Shown: positions 1-6,087 of the stretch, piece after piece
Numbering within the stretch: position 1 is the first letter of the stretch
Layout: every line of letters begins with the position of its first letter
NCBI GenBank assembly: GCA_015520475.1
Contig: WAQA01000205.1
Coordinates: forward strand, 1-25,467
Direction: 5' to 3'
DNA from: Candidatus Bathyarchaeota archaeon
Lineage (GTDB): Archaea; Thermoproteota; Bathyarchaeia; Bathyarchaeales; WAQA01
Length of the DNA: 25,467 nt
Program-made: the position numbers and the translations under genes
The notes under the pieces: generated by a model
What the model saw: the letters and a program-made list of their open reading frames with translations, nothing else
Told to the model about the DNA's origin: nothing
Database searches by the model: none

Positions 1-1076
1 TAAGAGACAGCTCCGCATAGCAGTGATCCTGACATGCATCTCTCTTTTATTTCAGCGAGTTTCTTGTCGTCTTCTTCAAAGAGGTAATAGTAATAGTAGT
101 ATATGGGACATATTGTTGGGTCTCCCCCGTATAGTCTCTGCTCTTTCACTGTCGGCTTTCCTCCTGTGAAGGCATTCCATATCTTCTTCTCCGCAGCTTC
201 AGGTGTGTCAACGGTGAAGATGCATGTCTCTGGAAGTGAAGCTGACATCTTTCCTCCCTTGCTTAGTCCAGGTAGGAAACGGCAGTGGATCTGGGCTGGC
301 TTGTAATATCCGAGTTTAGGCGCTATGTCTCGGGTTACACGCCAGTATGGGTCTTGATCTATCGCTGCGGGTATTAAGCATGGTATATTCTTCCCGGTTA
401 TTGCTGATTCTAGGAAGCATGGGGCAGCCTGGATGGCTGGGAAGAATATTATTCCTATGTTTGAGCTGTCTTCGAAGCCGAAGACGGCTTTGACAGTCGA
501 GAACGTTATCTTCTTAGCTATCTTTACAGCCAGTTTGTAGAGTATCTCTATATCTTTAACGTCGATGATTATCTTTGTCTTTTCAGGATCGAATCCTACC
601 GCTATAACATCTAAAGCGTTTTCATATGCGAACCTTTCAGTATCGTCAAGTCTCAGTTCATGATGTATCAGGAACTTCTCGTCGTCTGTCATCTGGAAGT
701 ACAGTTTTGAATTGAACACGTCTTGGAGATGCTTCGTGAATATCCATGGGATCAAGTGGCCTATATGGACTGGTCCAGATGGGCCTCTACCAGTGTATAA
801 GACGAACCCTTCTCCAGCCTCGTACATGTCAAGTATCCAGTCGAGGTCTCTATGTGAGAAGAAGAGGCCTCTCCTGAGTTGTAGATGTAATCTGCCGCTG
901 TGCTTCTCGATTCTTTTTAGGAGATCCTCTGTGATCGGCTGTGTACCGAACTCCTCCATTAACTTGTTATAGTTTATTTCTCCGGAGACCTCCCACGGCG
1001 TTACCTTCATCCTTTCATCCTTCAACATGTACACCTGCCAGTTGCAGCCTTTATAGTCAACCAGACCTCCAATCAT
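1..1076 (-). CDS. trpS: Tryptophanyl-tRNA synthetase, archaeal/eukaryotic type (3' part outside window)
   Basis: This enzyme charges tRNA-Trp with tryptophan in the cytoplasm. Translating the minus strand from ATG at 1076 gives about 358 residues with no stop before the window edge, so the C-terminus is missing. The class I synthetase signatures are present: YTGRGPSGPVHIGH at about residues 94-107 (the HIGH motif) and KMSAS at about 276-280. KMSAS is the archaeal/eukaryotic form of KMSKS. The segment around VTPWEVSGEINYNKL (from about residue 25) is where family members usually begin. ATG codons at 1028 and 1010 are therefore alternative starts that would remove an extra leader of 16-22 residues. 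The upstream A/T-rich stretch at about 1105-1115 could be a TATA box and would put the transcript start close to 1076. The gene diverges from the small gene at 1226. Confidence 0.95.
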   Translation of the reverse strand, partial: MIGGLVDYKGCNWQVYMLKDERMKVTPWEVSGEINYNKLMEEFGTQPITEDLLKRIEKHSGRLHLQLRRGLFFSHRDLDWILDMYEAGEGFVLYTGRGPSGPVHIGHLIPWIFTKHLQDVFNSKLYFQMTDDEKFLIHHELRLDDTERFAYENALDVIAVGFDPEKTKIIIDVKDIEILYKLAVKIAKKITFSTVKAVFGFEDSSNIGIIFFPAIQAAPCFLESAITGKNIPCLIPAAIDQDPYWRVTRDIAPKLGYYKPAQIHCRFLPGLSKGGKMSASLPETCIFTVDTPEAAEKKIWNAFTGGKPTVKEQRLYGGDPTICPIYYYYYYLFEEDDKKLAEIKERCMSGSLLCGAVS

Positions 1077-1225
1077 CAAATTAAGATTTATGTTATTTCT
1101 TGTTTTGTTTAAGATATCTTTTTGGTTCCAGTGTATTTGTATGGAAAGATTCATATTTTAAAAGCGGCTTTAGAAGAGTATGATTAATTATTGTTCTGTT
1201 GATGGAAGAGTTGGAGTGATGTTGG

Positions 1226-1447
1226 ATGAAGACGTATTTGACCGTATGGTTTAGCAGTGAAGGAGCCGCTCCAATGGAGGTTATGGAGAGGATTAGGAGT
1301 ATGGGGTTTAAGCCTGTGAAGGGACGGTATGATCATGTTTATGATTGGGGTAGGGAGCCGACTATCGAGGAGGTTCTTCAACTCGCGAATAATCTGCATG
1401 AAACTCTGAAGGGGATGAAGGTTCTATATAAACTCGAGACTATTTAG
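1226..1447 (+). CDS. Small conserved-looking protein of unknown function (73 aa)
   Basis: I do not recognise a named family. The start is ATG at 1226, chosen because GGAGTGAT at 1214-1221, a close match to the archaeal ribosome binding site, precedes it. The predicted order is strand (residues 2-10), helix (16-28), strand (29-42), helix (47-65), strand (66-73), which suggests a compact ferredoxin-like alpha/beta fold. There is no signal peptide, membrane segment or cysteine pair. A possible TATA element lies at about 1153-1163. The gene diverges from trpS, and its stop is only 4 bases from the stop of the converging PAC2-family gene. The regular secondary structure, ribosome binding site and position in otherwise empty space argue for a real gene. 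The function is unknown. Confidence 0.75.
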   Translation: MKTYLTVWFSSEGAAPMEVMERIRSMGFKPVKGRYDHVYDWGREPTIEEVLQLANNLHETLKGMKVLYKLETI

Positions 1448-1451
1448 TGGT

Positions 1452-2228
1452 TCAGCTGATATACGTAACTCTTTCTTCATCCTTTTTACGTATCTTATGC
1501 ATTGCGATTGCCCTCTGCTCCTCAATCTTCTGCATCCTTTTAAGGATCATCTCGGACTTCTCTATTTCTCTGTCCAATTCGGAGAGGTTTACCTCTATAT
1601 TAAGCATTTTAGCGATTACTTTTAGGACGCTTTTCGCTGCTTTATGGTCAGGCATGTATCCCCTTGTCTCTCCAAGCAGACATAACGCATCAATATTTCC
1701 TTTGAGCCTTGCCAATCCCAAGAGTAACCCTGCAATTCCAACTATTGGGTTTCCGGATGGACCGTTTACTGCGCCGGCCTCAATAGCCCTCCTTAATATT
1801 TTAGGATTTGTTGATACTGCTATGACTTTAGGTTCGTCCTTCACATCAGTCCTGAAGCCGCCGACCGTGATTATAAGTTTTACACCTTTCCTCTCAGCGT
1901 ACTCGAGGATTTTATTTGCAACCTCGTATTGTCCCTCTATTGTCTGGGCTTGGGTGTCACCGGTCAATAATATGAAGTCGTATTCTCCCTCCTCATTCTT
2001 CCAGTAATAGAATTCGTTTCGCAGGAGCCTAACATCTCCATCCCTATTGACGAGAACGTAGTATGCGAAGTGGGGGGAGTATAGATCCGCTAGCTTCTCA
2101 GCCTTCATCTGCCTCTTTAAGTGTCTGGTAACTATCTTCCCAACAGTTCCTAGGCCAGGTAAACCTTCTATTAGAATCGGATTCTTAAGTTTGACTTCTG
2201 CCTTCTCTATTATTACTGTTTCCTTCAT
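1452..2228 (-). CDS. PAC2-family protein (proteasome assembly chaperone-like)
   Basis: The 258-residue product belongs to the archaeal PAC2/PbaB-like family, whose studied members act as proteasome-assembly or general ATP-independent chaperones. The family core is visible from about residue 17: ILIEGLPGLGTVGKI, then FILLTGDTQAQ, then LIITVGGFRTD, and GNPIVGIAGLLLGLA around residue 160. The last 60 or so residues are charged and helical (NLSELDREIEKSEMILKRM), as in many family members. The gene is last in the L44e-S27e-aIF2alpha-Nop10 operon, a layout widely conserved in archaea. Its ATG at 2228 lies inside the nop10 reading frame, a 44-base overlap, and no other start codon occurs before the conserved core. 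The actual client protein is not shown by the sequence. Confidence 0.88.
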   Translation of the reverse strand: MKETVIIEKAEVKLKNPILIEGLPGLGTVGKIVTRHLKRQMKAEKLADLYSPHFAYYVLVNRDGDVRLLRNEFYYWKNEEGEYDFILLTGDTQAQTIEGQYEVANKILEYAERKGVKLIITVGGFRTDVKDEPKVIAVSTNPKILRRAIEAGAVNGPSGNPIVGIAGLLLGLARLKGNIDALCLLGETRGYMPDHKAAKSVLKVIAKMLNIEVNLSELDREIEKSEMILKRMQKIEEQRAIAMHKIRKKDEERVTYIS

Positions 2229-2394
2229 CTTTTATGTTAGCTCCTTTTAGGGCTATCCTATACTTGGCATCTTTATCGTCTGGAGAGAACTTGGCTGGAT
2301 GCGGTATCTTCACTCTTCCTCCGCAGCTTGGACAGTTATCCTTTCTTAGAGTGTATCTTCCACATTCACTACATCTTCTGAGAAGCCACACCAT
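2185..2394 (-). CDS. nop10: Ribosome biogenesis protein Nop10 (H/ACA RNP subunit)
   Basis: Nop10 is a small zinc-ribbon protein of the H/ACA ribonucleoprotein that makes pseudouridine in rRNA together with Cbf5, Gar1 and L7Ae. The 69-residue product has paired cysteines at CSECGRYTLRKDNCPSCGG (about residues 8-26), followed by the family segment HPAKFSPDDKDAKYR. The start is ATG at 2394, with GGAG about 7 bases upstream and the aIF2-alpha stop just before it. The C-terminal tail of about 14 residues after the conserved part overlaps the start of the PAC2-family gene and may be under weak selection as protein. Its place behind aIF2-alpha is the usual archaeal arrangement. Confidence 0.95.
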   Translation of the reverse strand: MVWLLRRCSECGRYTLRKDNCPSCGGRVKIPHPAKFSPDDKDAKYRIALKGANIKDEGNSNNREGRSQT

Positions 2395-2396
2395 AT

Positions 2397-3188
2397 TTAA
2401 CTCCTGCTGAAGGCGCCTTGCCCTCCAGTCTCCTTTATATAATTGATAGCTGCCTCTGCAGCCTTTTTGAGGAGGCCCTCCGCTTTCTTATAGTCGTCGG
2501 CTGATATCTCAATACTGTATTTCGGCGCGGCCATAACGTATATGTTGATCTCTGCGTTTGCAGGTTTATCGATGTTCTTCGCGTTTAATAGAGCCTTCTT
2601 TATATGCAGTATTCCATCGGGCTTCATGCTTGTGATTGTTAGGATCCCCTTCACCTTAACCATCGATATCTTTATTCTCTCCTTCGCCGTCTCCGTGATT
2701 ACTTCAGCTATTCTCTTCGGAACCCCTATCCTAGTTAGGGCTTCAGATCCTTCCCTAACCGCCCTTTCCAGCCCTTCATATATATCTCCGAACTCCTTCT
2801 CGATTAGGGCTCCAGCCTTCTCATATATCTCCTCAAATGTTATTCCTAGGGCTTTAGAGGCGCTTCTTAAGAGGCTTTCAGCCTTCTTCCCCTTCTTCCA
2901 CAGGAGCATCTTCTCTGTCCGTTCCCTCTTTGTAACTCTTCTTAGGGAGAGGTCTATATGGTTCTTTTCAGGGTCAACCCTTAAGACTTTTAATACGACC
3001 TTCTGTCCCTCTCTTACGTGATCACGGATATTCTTTATCCAGCTTGATGATATCTCGGAGATGTGGAGGAGGCCTTCCTTGTCGTACTCATCAAGCCTGA
3101 CGTATGCTCCATACTCCAGTATTCTATCCACCGTCGCTATGACAAGCTCTCCCACTTCAGGCCACTCATCTCTTTTGAGGATTGACAT
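2397..3188 (-). CDS. eif2a: Translation initiation factor aIF2 subunit alpha
   Basis: This is the alpha subunit of the heterotrimeric factor that delivers initiator Met-tRNA to the small ribosomal subunit. The 263-residue length is normal for the family. An S1 RNA-binding domain fills about residues 9-85 (GELVIATVDRILEYGAYVRL, then EGLLHISEIS and INLSLRR-like HIDLSLRRV). A helical middle domain follows, then a C-terminal alpha/beta domain from about residue 175 (KVKGILTITSMKPDGI and on) that contacts the gamma subunit in homologs. The ATG at 3188 is preceded by GGAGTGAG about 6 bases upstream, which also covers the end of the S27e gene. The gene is tightly packed between S27e and nop10 in one operon. 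Confidence 0.97.
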   Translation of the reverse strand: MSILKRDEWPEVGELVIATVDRILEYGAYVRLDEYDKEGLLHISEISSSWIKNIRDHVREGQKVVLKVLRVDPEKNHIDLSLRRVTKRERTEKMLLWKKGKKAESLLRSASKALGITFEEIYEKAGALIEKEFGDIYEGLERAVREGSEALTRIGVPKRIAEVITETAKERIKISMVKVKGILTITSMKPDGILHIKKALLNAKNIDKPANAEINIYVMAAPKYSIEISADDYKKAEGLLKKAAEAAINYIKETGGQGAFSRS

Positions 3189-3195
3189 GTAATTC

Positions 3196-3393
3196 TCACT
3201 CCAGTATCTCCGCTATCTCCCCTTTAATTCTGGCCTTTCCTCCAGTAGGCTCTGCTAAGACAGCGTTGCAGATATTACATTTGACGATGCTTGCTGCATG
3301 GCTGAATATGACCTGTTCATTACCGCAGTCTGGACATCTAACCCTTAGAAAGTAGCTTCTAGGTTTAGGAATAACCTTCTCCCATTCACTCAT
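3196..3393 (-). CDS. rps27e: Small ribosomal subunit protein S27e (eS27)
   Basis: The 65-residue product is the archaeal/eukaryotic zinc-ribbon protein S27e of the 30S subunit. The two CxxC knuckles are CPDCG (about residues 20-24) and CNICN (about residues 39-43), spaced as in the family and separated by NEQVIFSHAASIVK. The ATG at 3393 has a purine-rich GGAGAGGAG about 8-15 bases upstream. It lies between L44e (39-base gap) and aIF2-alpha (7-base gap), which is the standard archaeal order. Confidence 0.97.
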   Translation of the reverse strand: MSEWEKVIPKPRSYFLRVRCPDCGNEQVIFSHAASIVKCNICNAVLAEPTGGKARIKGEIAEILE

Positions 3394-3432
3394 GATTATA
3401 CTCCTCTCCCATATTTCGGTTCAATGAGAACT

Positions 3433-3708
3433 TTAGGTTATCGTTAACTTTCTTAATCTTATGCCTTTCCTATGCATTGTGTAGCCGCATGTCTTACATT
3501 TTATCTTTAACGTCTGCTTCTTTGTGGTCTTCGCCTTTCTCCTCAGTATGGGGTATTTCTGTCCACCGTATCCTCTCCTCTCACGCTTGTGATGTCTCTC
3601 TCCCTTAGCCAGCGCTCTTCTCTTCCCCTCCTTATAGAGTGAGACGGAGTGAGGCCTATGGGATCTACATCTCGGACAGTACGTCATTATCTCTTTTGGA
3701 ATATTCAT
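3433..3708 (-). CDS. rpl44e: Large ribosomal subunit protein L44e (eL42)
   Basis: This is the first gene of the translation operon, encoding the 50S protein L44e that sits near the E site. I chose ATG at 3708 (91 residues, starting MNIPKEIMTYC), which fits the usual family length. A GTG three codons upstream (3717) is possible but has no better ribosome binding site. Zinc-binding pairs are CPRC (near residue 9) and CKTC (near residue 71). The basic middle, KGERHHKRERRGYGGQKYP, contains the family's GGQK-like signature that binds tRNA and rRNA. A TATA-like element lies upstream at about 3758-3766. Confidence 0.96.
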   Translation of the reverse strand: MNIPKEIMTYCPRCRSHRPHSVSLYKEGKRRALAKGERHHKRERRGYGGQKYPILRRKAKTTKKQTLKIKCKTCGYTMHRKGIRLRKLTIT

Positions 3709-3749
3709 CGCTATCACTAATTTAGCGGCTAATTCGAATATAGAACCCG

Positions 3750-3770
3750 CCTAAATAATATTTAAACCTT
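3750..3770 (-). promoter_or_regulatory. Probable TATA promoter of the L44e operon
   Basis: Read on the minus strand, the stretch contains GGTTTAAATATT, a good archaeal TATA box about 50 bases before the L44e start. It would set transcription about 25 bases downstream and leave a leader of about 25 bases. It is the only strong A/T box upstream of the five-gene operon. Confidence 0.55.
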
Positions 3771-3832
3771 CTTTTTTAATGGTTGCTCAGTCAGCCTATT
3801 TTAGGATGGCATCACAGATCCATCGGCCACTA

Positions 3833-3881
3833 AGTATGTTCTTCTCCATACTATTTGATACATATCCATACTTCCCATACA
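3833..3881. repeat. Cluster of CCATAC motifs upstream of the ECF-like gene
   Basis: CCATACT occurs at 3846-3852 and again at 3866-3872, exactly 20 bases apart. CCATACA follows at 3875-3881. An inverted copy, AGTATG at 3833-3838, forms a 6-bp-arm inverted repeat with CATACT at 3847-3852. The cluster lies immediately before the A/T-rich TATA candidate (about 3885-3898) of the membrane-protein gene at 3933. It could bind a regulator; no family assignment is possible. Confidence 0.4.
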
Positions 3882-3932
3882 AAATTTTTATTTATTCAAT
3901 GATTCTCTCCTTGAATCAAAGAGATGATTTAG

Positions 3933-4754
3933 ATGACGGATTCAAAGGATACATTAACGATTAACCGTGGCTCCATGAAGATAGTAGCCACGATCACATG
4001 CGCCGTCCTATACGCTGTTGGAGCATACCTAACTGCTTATATACCGTCACCGTGGGGTTTCGGCCAGTTCAGACCTGCAGTTGTCATCCCAGCATTCTTC
4101 GCCGTCATATTCGGTCCGCTCCCATCAGGGTTAGGAGCCGCCCTTGGAACCCTAATCGCAGACTCCGTTAAGCATGGCTACTTATATCCAGGAAGCCTCA
4201 TAGCAGCCGTTCCAGGGAACTTTATAGGCTTCTACATCTTCGGATGGATATGCAGAAGATTCAGTTGGGCACGGTTCATAGCAGCCACAAACATAACTCT
4301 CATATCAGCAAATTTCATCGTAGCCTTCCTATACTTATACGTTTATAAATTCCTATATCTAAGCGCCCTGCCGCTGAGCTTCACCGACATCATACTCCTC
4401 TCAGCAGGCTTAACCGTATGGTGGTTCGTAACCATGCTCCCCTTCATCCTCATAGTAACGCCTATACTGATAAAGGCAGTCTCAGTATCGATTCCAACGA
4501 TAGTTCCGGAGAGTGTTAGGGTTAGAAGTGTAAGGATGGATCTGCCAGATACAGGTTTAAGCCTCTCAATGATAATACCTGGAATCATACTTCTCACCAT
4601 AGGATTAATAACAAACTTCACAGAGGCCGGTAGATTCCTAATCCATATTAATAGGCTGCCTTCGCTGACGCCGCTTACAGGCCTACTATACGGAAGCGGA
4701 GCCACACTCTTAATCCTCGGCGCATATCACCTCATCCATAAAAGCAGAAAGTAG
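3933..4754 (+). CDS. Integral membrane protein resembling an ECF-transporter S component
   Basis: The 273-residue protein is strongly hydrophobic, with about seven predicted helices (roughly residues 17-38, 48-77, 86-106, 113-136, 149-181, 209-229 and 247-269). The N-terminal five helices resemble substrate-binding (S) components of energy-coupling-factor vitamin transporters: a first helix with small residues, then GQFRPAVVIPAFFAVIFGPL followed by a glycine-rich helix ending in LIADS. S components need a shared T subunit and ATPases, which are not in this window. The two extra C-terminal helices go beyond a typical S component. The start ATG at 3933 has GAGATGAT close upstream; ATG at residue 15 is an alternative. 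It is followed after 78 bases by lplB-lplA, so lipoate is a candidate substrate by context only. Confidence 0.7.
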   Translation: MTDSKDTLTINRGSMKIVATITCAVLYAVGAYLTAYIPSPWGFGQFRPAVVIPAFFAVIFGPLPSGLGAALGTLIADSVKHGYLYPGSLIAAVPGNFIGFYIFGWICRRFSWARFIAATNITLISANFIVAFLYLYVYKFLYLSALPLSFTDIILLSAGLTVWWFVTMLPFILIVTPILIKAVSVSIPTIVPESVRVRSVRMDLPDTGLSLSMIIPGIILLTIGLITNFTEAGRFLIHINRLPSLTPLTGLLYGSGATLLILGAYHLIHKSRK

Positions 4755-4776
4755 AGCTAGGAAACCCACATAAATC

Positions 4777-4797
4777 TTTATATCATGATTAATGATA
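4777..4797 (+). promoter_or_regulatory. lplBA promoter: TATA box with adjoining 17-bp dyad
   Basis: A TATA-like TTTATAT begins at 4777. It runs directly into the perfect inverted repeat TATCAT-GATTA-ATGATA (4781-4797, 6-bp arms). A start site about 25 bases downstream of the TATA box would leave a leader of about 25 bases to the lplB start. A dyad touching the TATA box is a typical position for a repressor. The dyad is short and A/T-rich, so chance is possible. Confidence 0.45.
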
Positions 4798-4832
4798 AAA
4801 GATGGGAATGGAGCGAGTAGGAGGCTTACTAT

Positions 4833-5114
4833 TTGGGCAGAGCAGTATACAAGGTTAAAGGGGGAAAGATGATAAAGGTACAATTGGACCAGAGAGAAGG
4901 AAAGATCAAGAAGGTTAAGATCATGGGAGACTTCTTCCTCCACCCCGAAGATTTAATTGAGGAGATGGAGAAAGCCCTTACCGGATCACCAGTAAACGAG
5001 GAGAACATCCGCATATTAATAGATAACTTCCTATCTGAGAGGGGAGGCGTCCTCTTAGGAGCCTCATCCAGCGACATAGCCAAATGCATAGTTATGGCCG
5101 GTGATCAAGAATGA
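4833..5114 (+). CDS. lplB: Lipoate-protein ligase accessory subunit LplB
   Basis: This 93-residue protein matches the C-terminal accessory domain of bacterial LplA. In Thermoplasma it is a separate protein required by LplA to activate lipoate to lipoyl-AMP. The family opening AVYKVKGGKMIKV is seen at residues 4-16, followed by a compact alpha/beta domain ending in LLGASSSDIAKCIV. The start is TTG at 4833. It is supported by AGGAGG at 4819-4824, eight bases upstream, and the next ATG (4869) would cut into the conserved opening. Its stop overlaps the lplA start as ATGA, so the two are translationally coupled. Confidence 0.9.
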   Translation: MGRAVYKVKGGKMIKVQLDQREGKIKKVKIMGDFFLHPEDLIEEMEKALTGSPVNEENIRILIDNFLSERGGVLLGASSSDIAKCIVMAGDQE

Positions 5115-5878
5115 GGGAGAGATGGAGACTTTTAGATACTGGAGCCTCAGATGCATATTATAATATGGCCCTCGATGAAGCGATAGCGACAGCCAGATCC
5201 AAGAATCTTGTTCCGAACACCATCAGGTTCTTCCGTTGGAAACCTTCAGCTGTCTCAATAGGATACTTCCAGAGCATGACCGAGGAGGTTGATGTGGACG
5301 CATGCAGATCCATGGGAGTAGACTATGTAAGGCGGATAACAGGTGGAGGAGCAGTCTACCATGACTATAATGGAGAATTAACATACAGCATAATGGTCAA
5401 CGAGGATCACAAGATGATACCTAGAGACATCCTGAAGAGCTACGGAGTCCTATGTAAAGGTTTAGTTTTAGGGTTGAAGTCCCTCGGCATACCAGCTGAA
5501 TTTAAACCTATAAATGACATTGTGGTTGAGGGAAAGAAGATATCAGGGAACGCGCAGACTAGGAGGCTTGGAGTTGTCCATCAGCACGGAACAATCCTAA
5601 GGGAGGTCAACCCGAAGGTCATGTTCAGCCTCCTCAAGGTTCCAAGCGAGAAGATACGGGATAAACTGATCAAGAGCGTAGAGGAGAGAGTGACATCAAT
5701 CAACAAGTATCTTGGAAGGGAAGTAAGCTTCGATGAGCTAAAGAGAGCCCTTATAAGAGGATTTGAAGATGCACTCAACATAGAACTGGTTGAGGGGGAA
5801 GTTACAGAATACGAGGAGAGACTTGCATCGGAACTGAAGGAGAAGTACTCCTCTGAAGAATGGAACTTCAAACGTTAA
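5111..5878 (+). CDS. lplA: Lipoate-protein ligase LplA, catalytic subunit
   Basis: LplA attaches lipoate through lipoyl-AMP to a lysine of lipoyl domains, such as the H protein of glycine cleavage or E2 of 2-oxoacid dehydrogenases. The 255-residue product has the family motifs RRITGGGAVYHD (residues 74-85), the catalytic-lysine motif KKISGNAQ (142-149, with Lys143 the likely active lysine) and QHGTIL (158-163). It lacks the C-terminal accessory domain, which is supplied by the upstream lplB gene. This is the two-piece enzyme known from Thermoplasma. The ATG at 5111 overlaps the lplB stop by four bases. Its presence implies salvage of lipoate, but no lipoylated target protein is encoded in the window. 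Confidence 0.94.
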   Translation: MRERWRLLDTGASDAYYNMALDEAIATARSKNLVPNTIRFFRWKPSAVSIGYFQSMTEEVDVDACRSMGVDYVRRITGGGAVYHDYNGELTYSIMVNEDHKMIPRDILKSYGVLCKGLVLGLKSLGIPAEFKPINDIVVEGKKISGNAQTRRLGVVHQHGTILREVNPKVMFSLLKVPSEKIRDKLIKSVEERVTSINKYLGREVSFDELKRALIRGFEDALNIELVEGEVTEYEERLASELKEKYSSEEWNFKR

Positions 5879-5888
5879 ATCCTCCCTT

Positions 5889-5902
5889 TCTCCAATTTTT
5901 TT
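5889..5902 (+). terminator. T-run terminator after lplBA
   Basis: The stretch CTCCAATTTTTTTAAG, beginning about ten bases after the lplA stop, contains a run of seven T residues. T-runs alone are the usual archaeal intrinsic termination signal, and no stem-loop is needed. The rest of the gap to acs (about 5903-6022) holds no reading frame or RNA that I can recognise. Confidence 0.5.
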
Positions 5903-6022
5903 AAGTTTATCCATCAGCCAGATTTTAGCAGCATAAGCCGAGAATTAAAAGATGCTTACTTTTTAGATGGGTACCCCACTATAATTTCAGTATTAATTTA
6001 TTAGGCTCTCTTCATCCCTAAA

Positions 6023-6065
6023 ACAATAATGTTTATTATTGTGAATTCCTTTGAATTTATAAAAT
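6023..6065 (+). promoter_or_regulatory. acs promoter with perfect 8-bp-arm dyad
   Basis: ACAATAAT at 6023-6030 and ATTATTGT at 6035-6042 form a perfect inverted repeat around GTTT. A TATA-like TTTATAAAAT follows at 6056-6065, just before the acs start at 6088. If that TATA is used, the dyad sits upstream of it in an activator or BRE-proximal position and the mRNA is nearly leaderless. If TTTATTATT inside the dyad is the TATA box, the dyad overlaps the promoter and the leader is long enough to hold the GAGGT ribosome binding site at about 6075-6079. Confidence 0.5.
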
Positions 6066-6087
6066 CTGATAAAGAGAGGTTGTGTAG

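Noticed and set aside
1447..2007. Plus-strand open frame of 186 codons with hydrophobic segments
   Set aside because: It is antisense to the PAC2-family gene, whose conserved motifs and operon position are clear; the hydrophobic look is a usual effect of reading a charged gene backwards.
3718..3932. C/D-box small RNA in the gap before the ECF-like gene
   Set aside because: GTGATGC and CTGA-like words occur on the minus strand but only about 25 bases apart and without paired C'/D' boxes, too short for a guide RNA.
3779..3964. Plus-strand open frame of 61 codons before the ECF-like gene
   Set aside because: It covers the promoter region with its repeats and overlaps the membrane-protein start in another frame; no ribosome binding site and no plausible protein.
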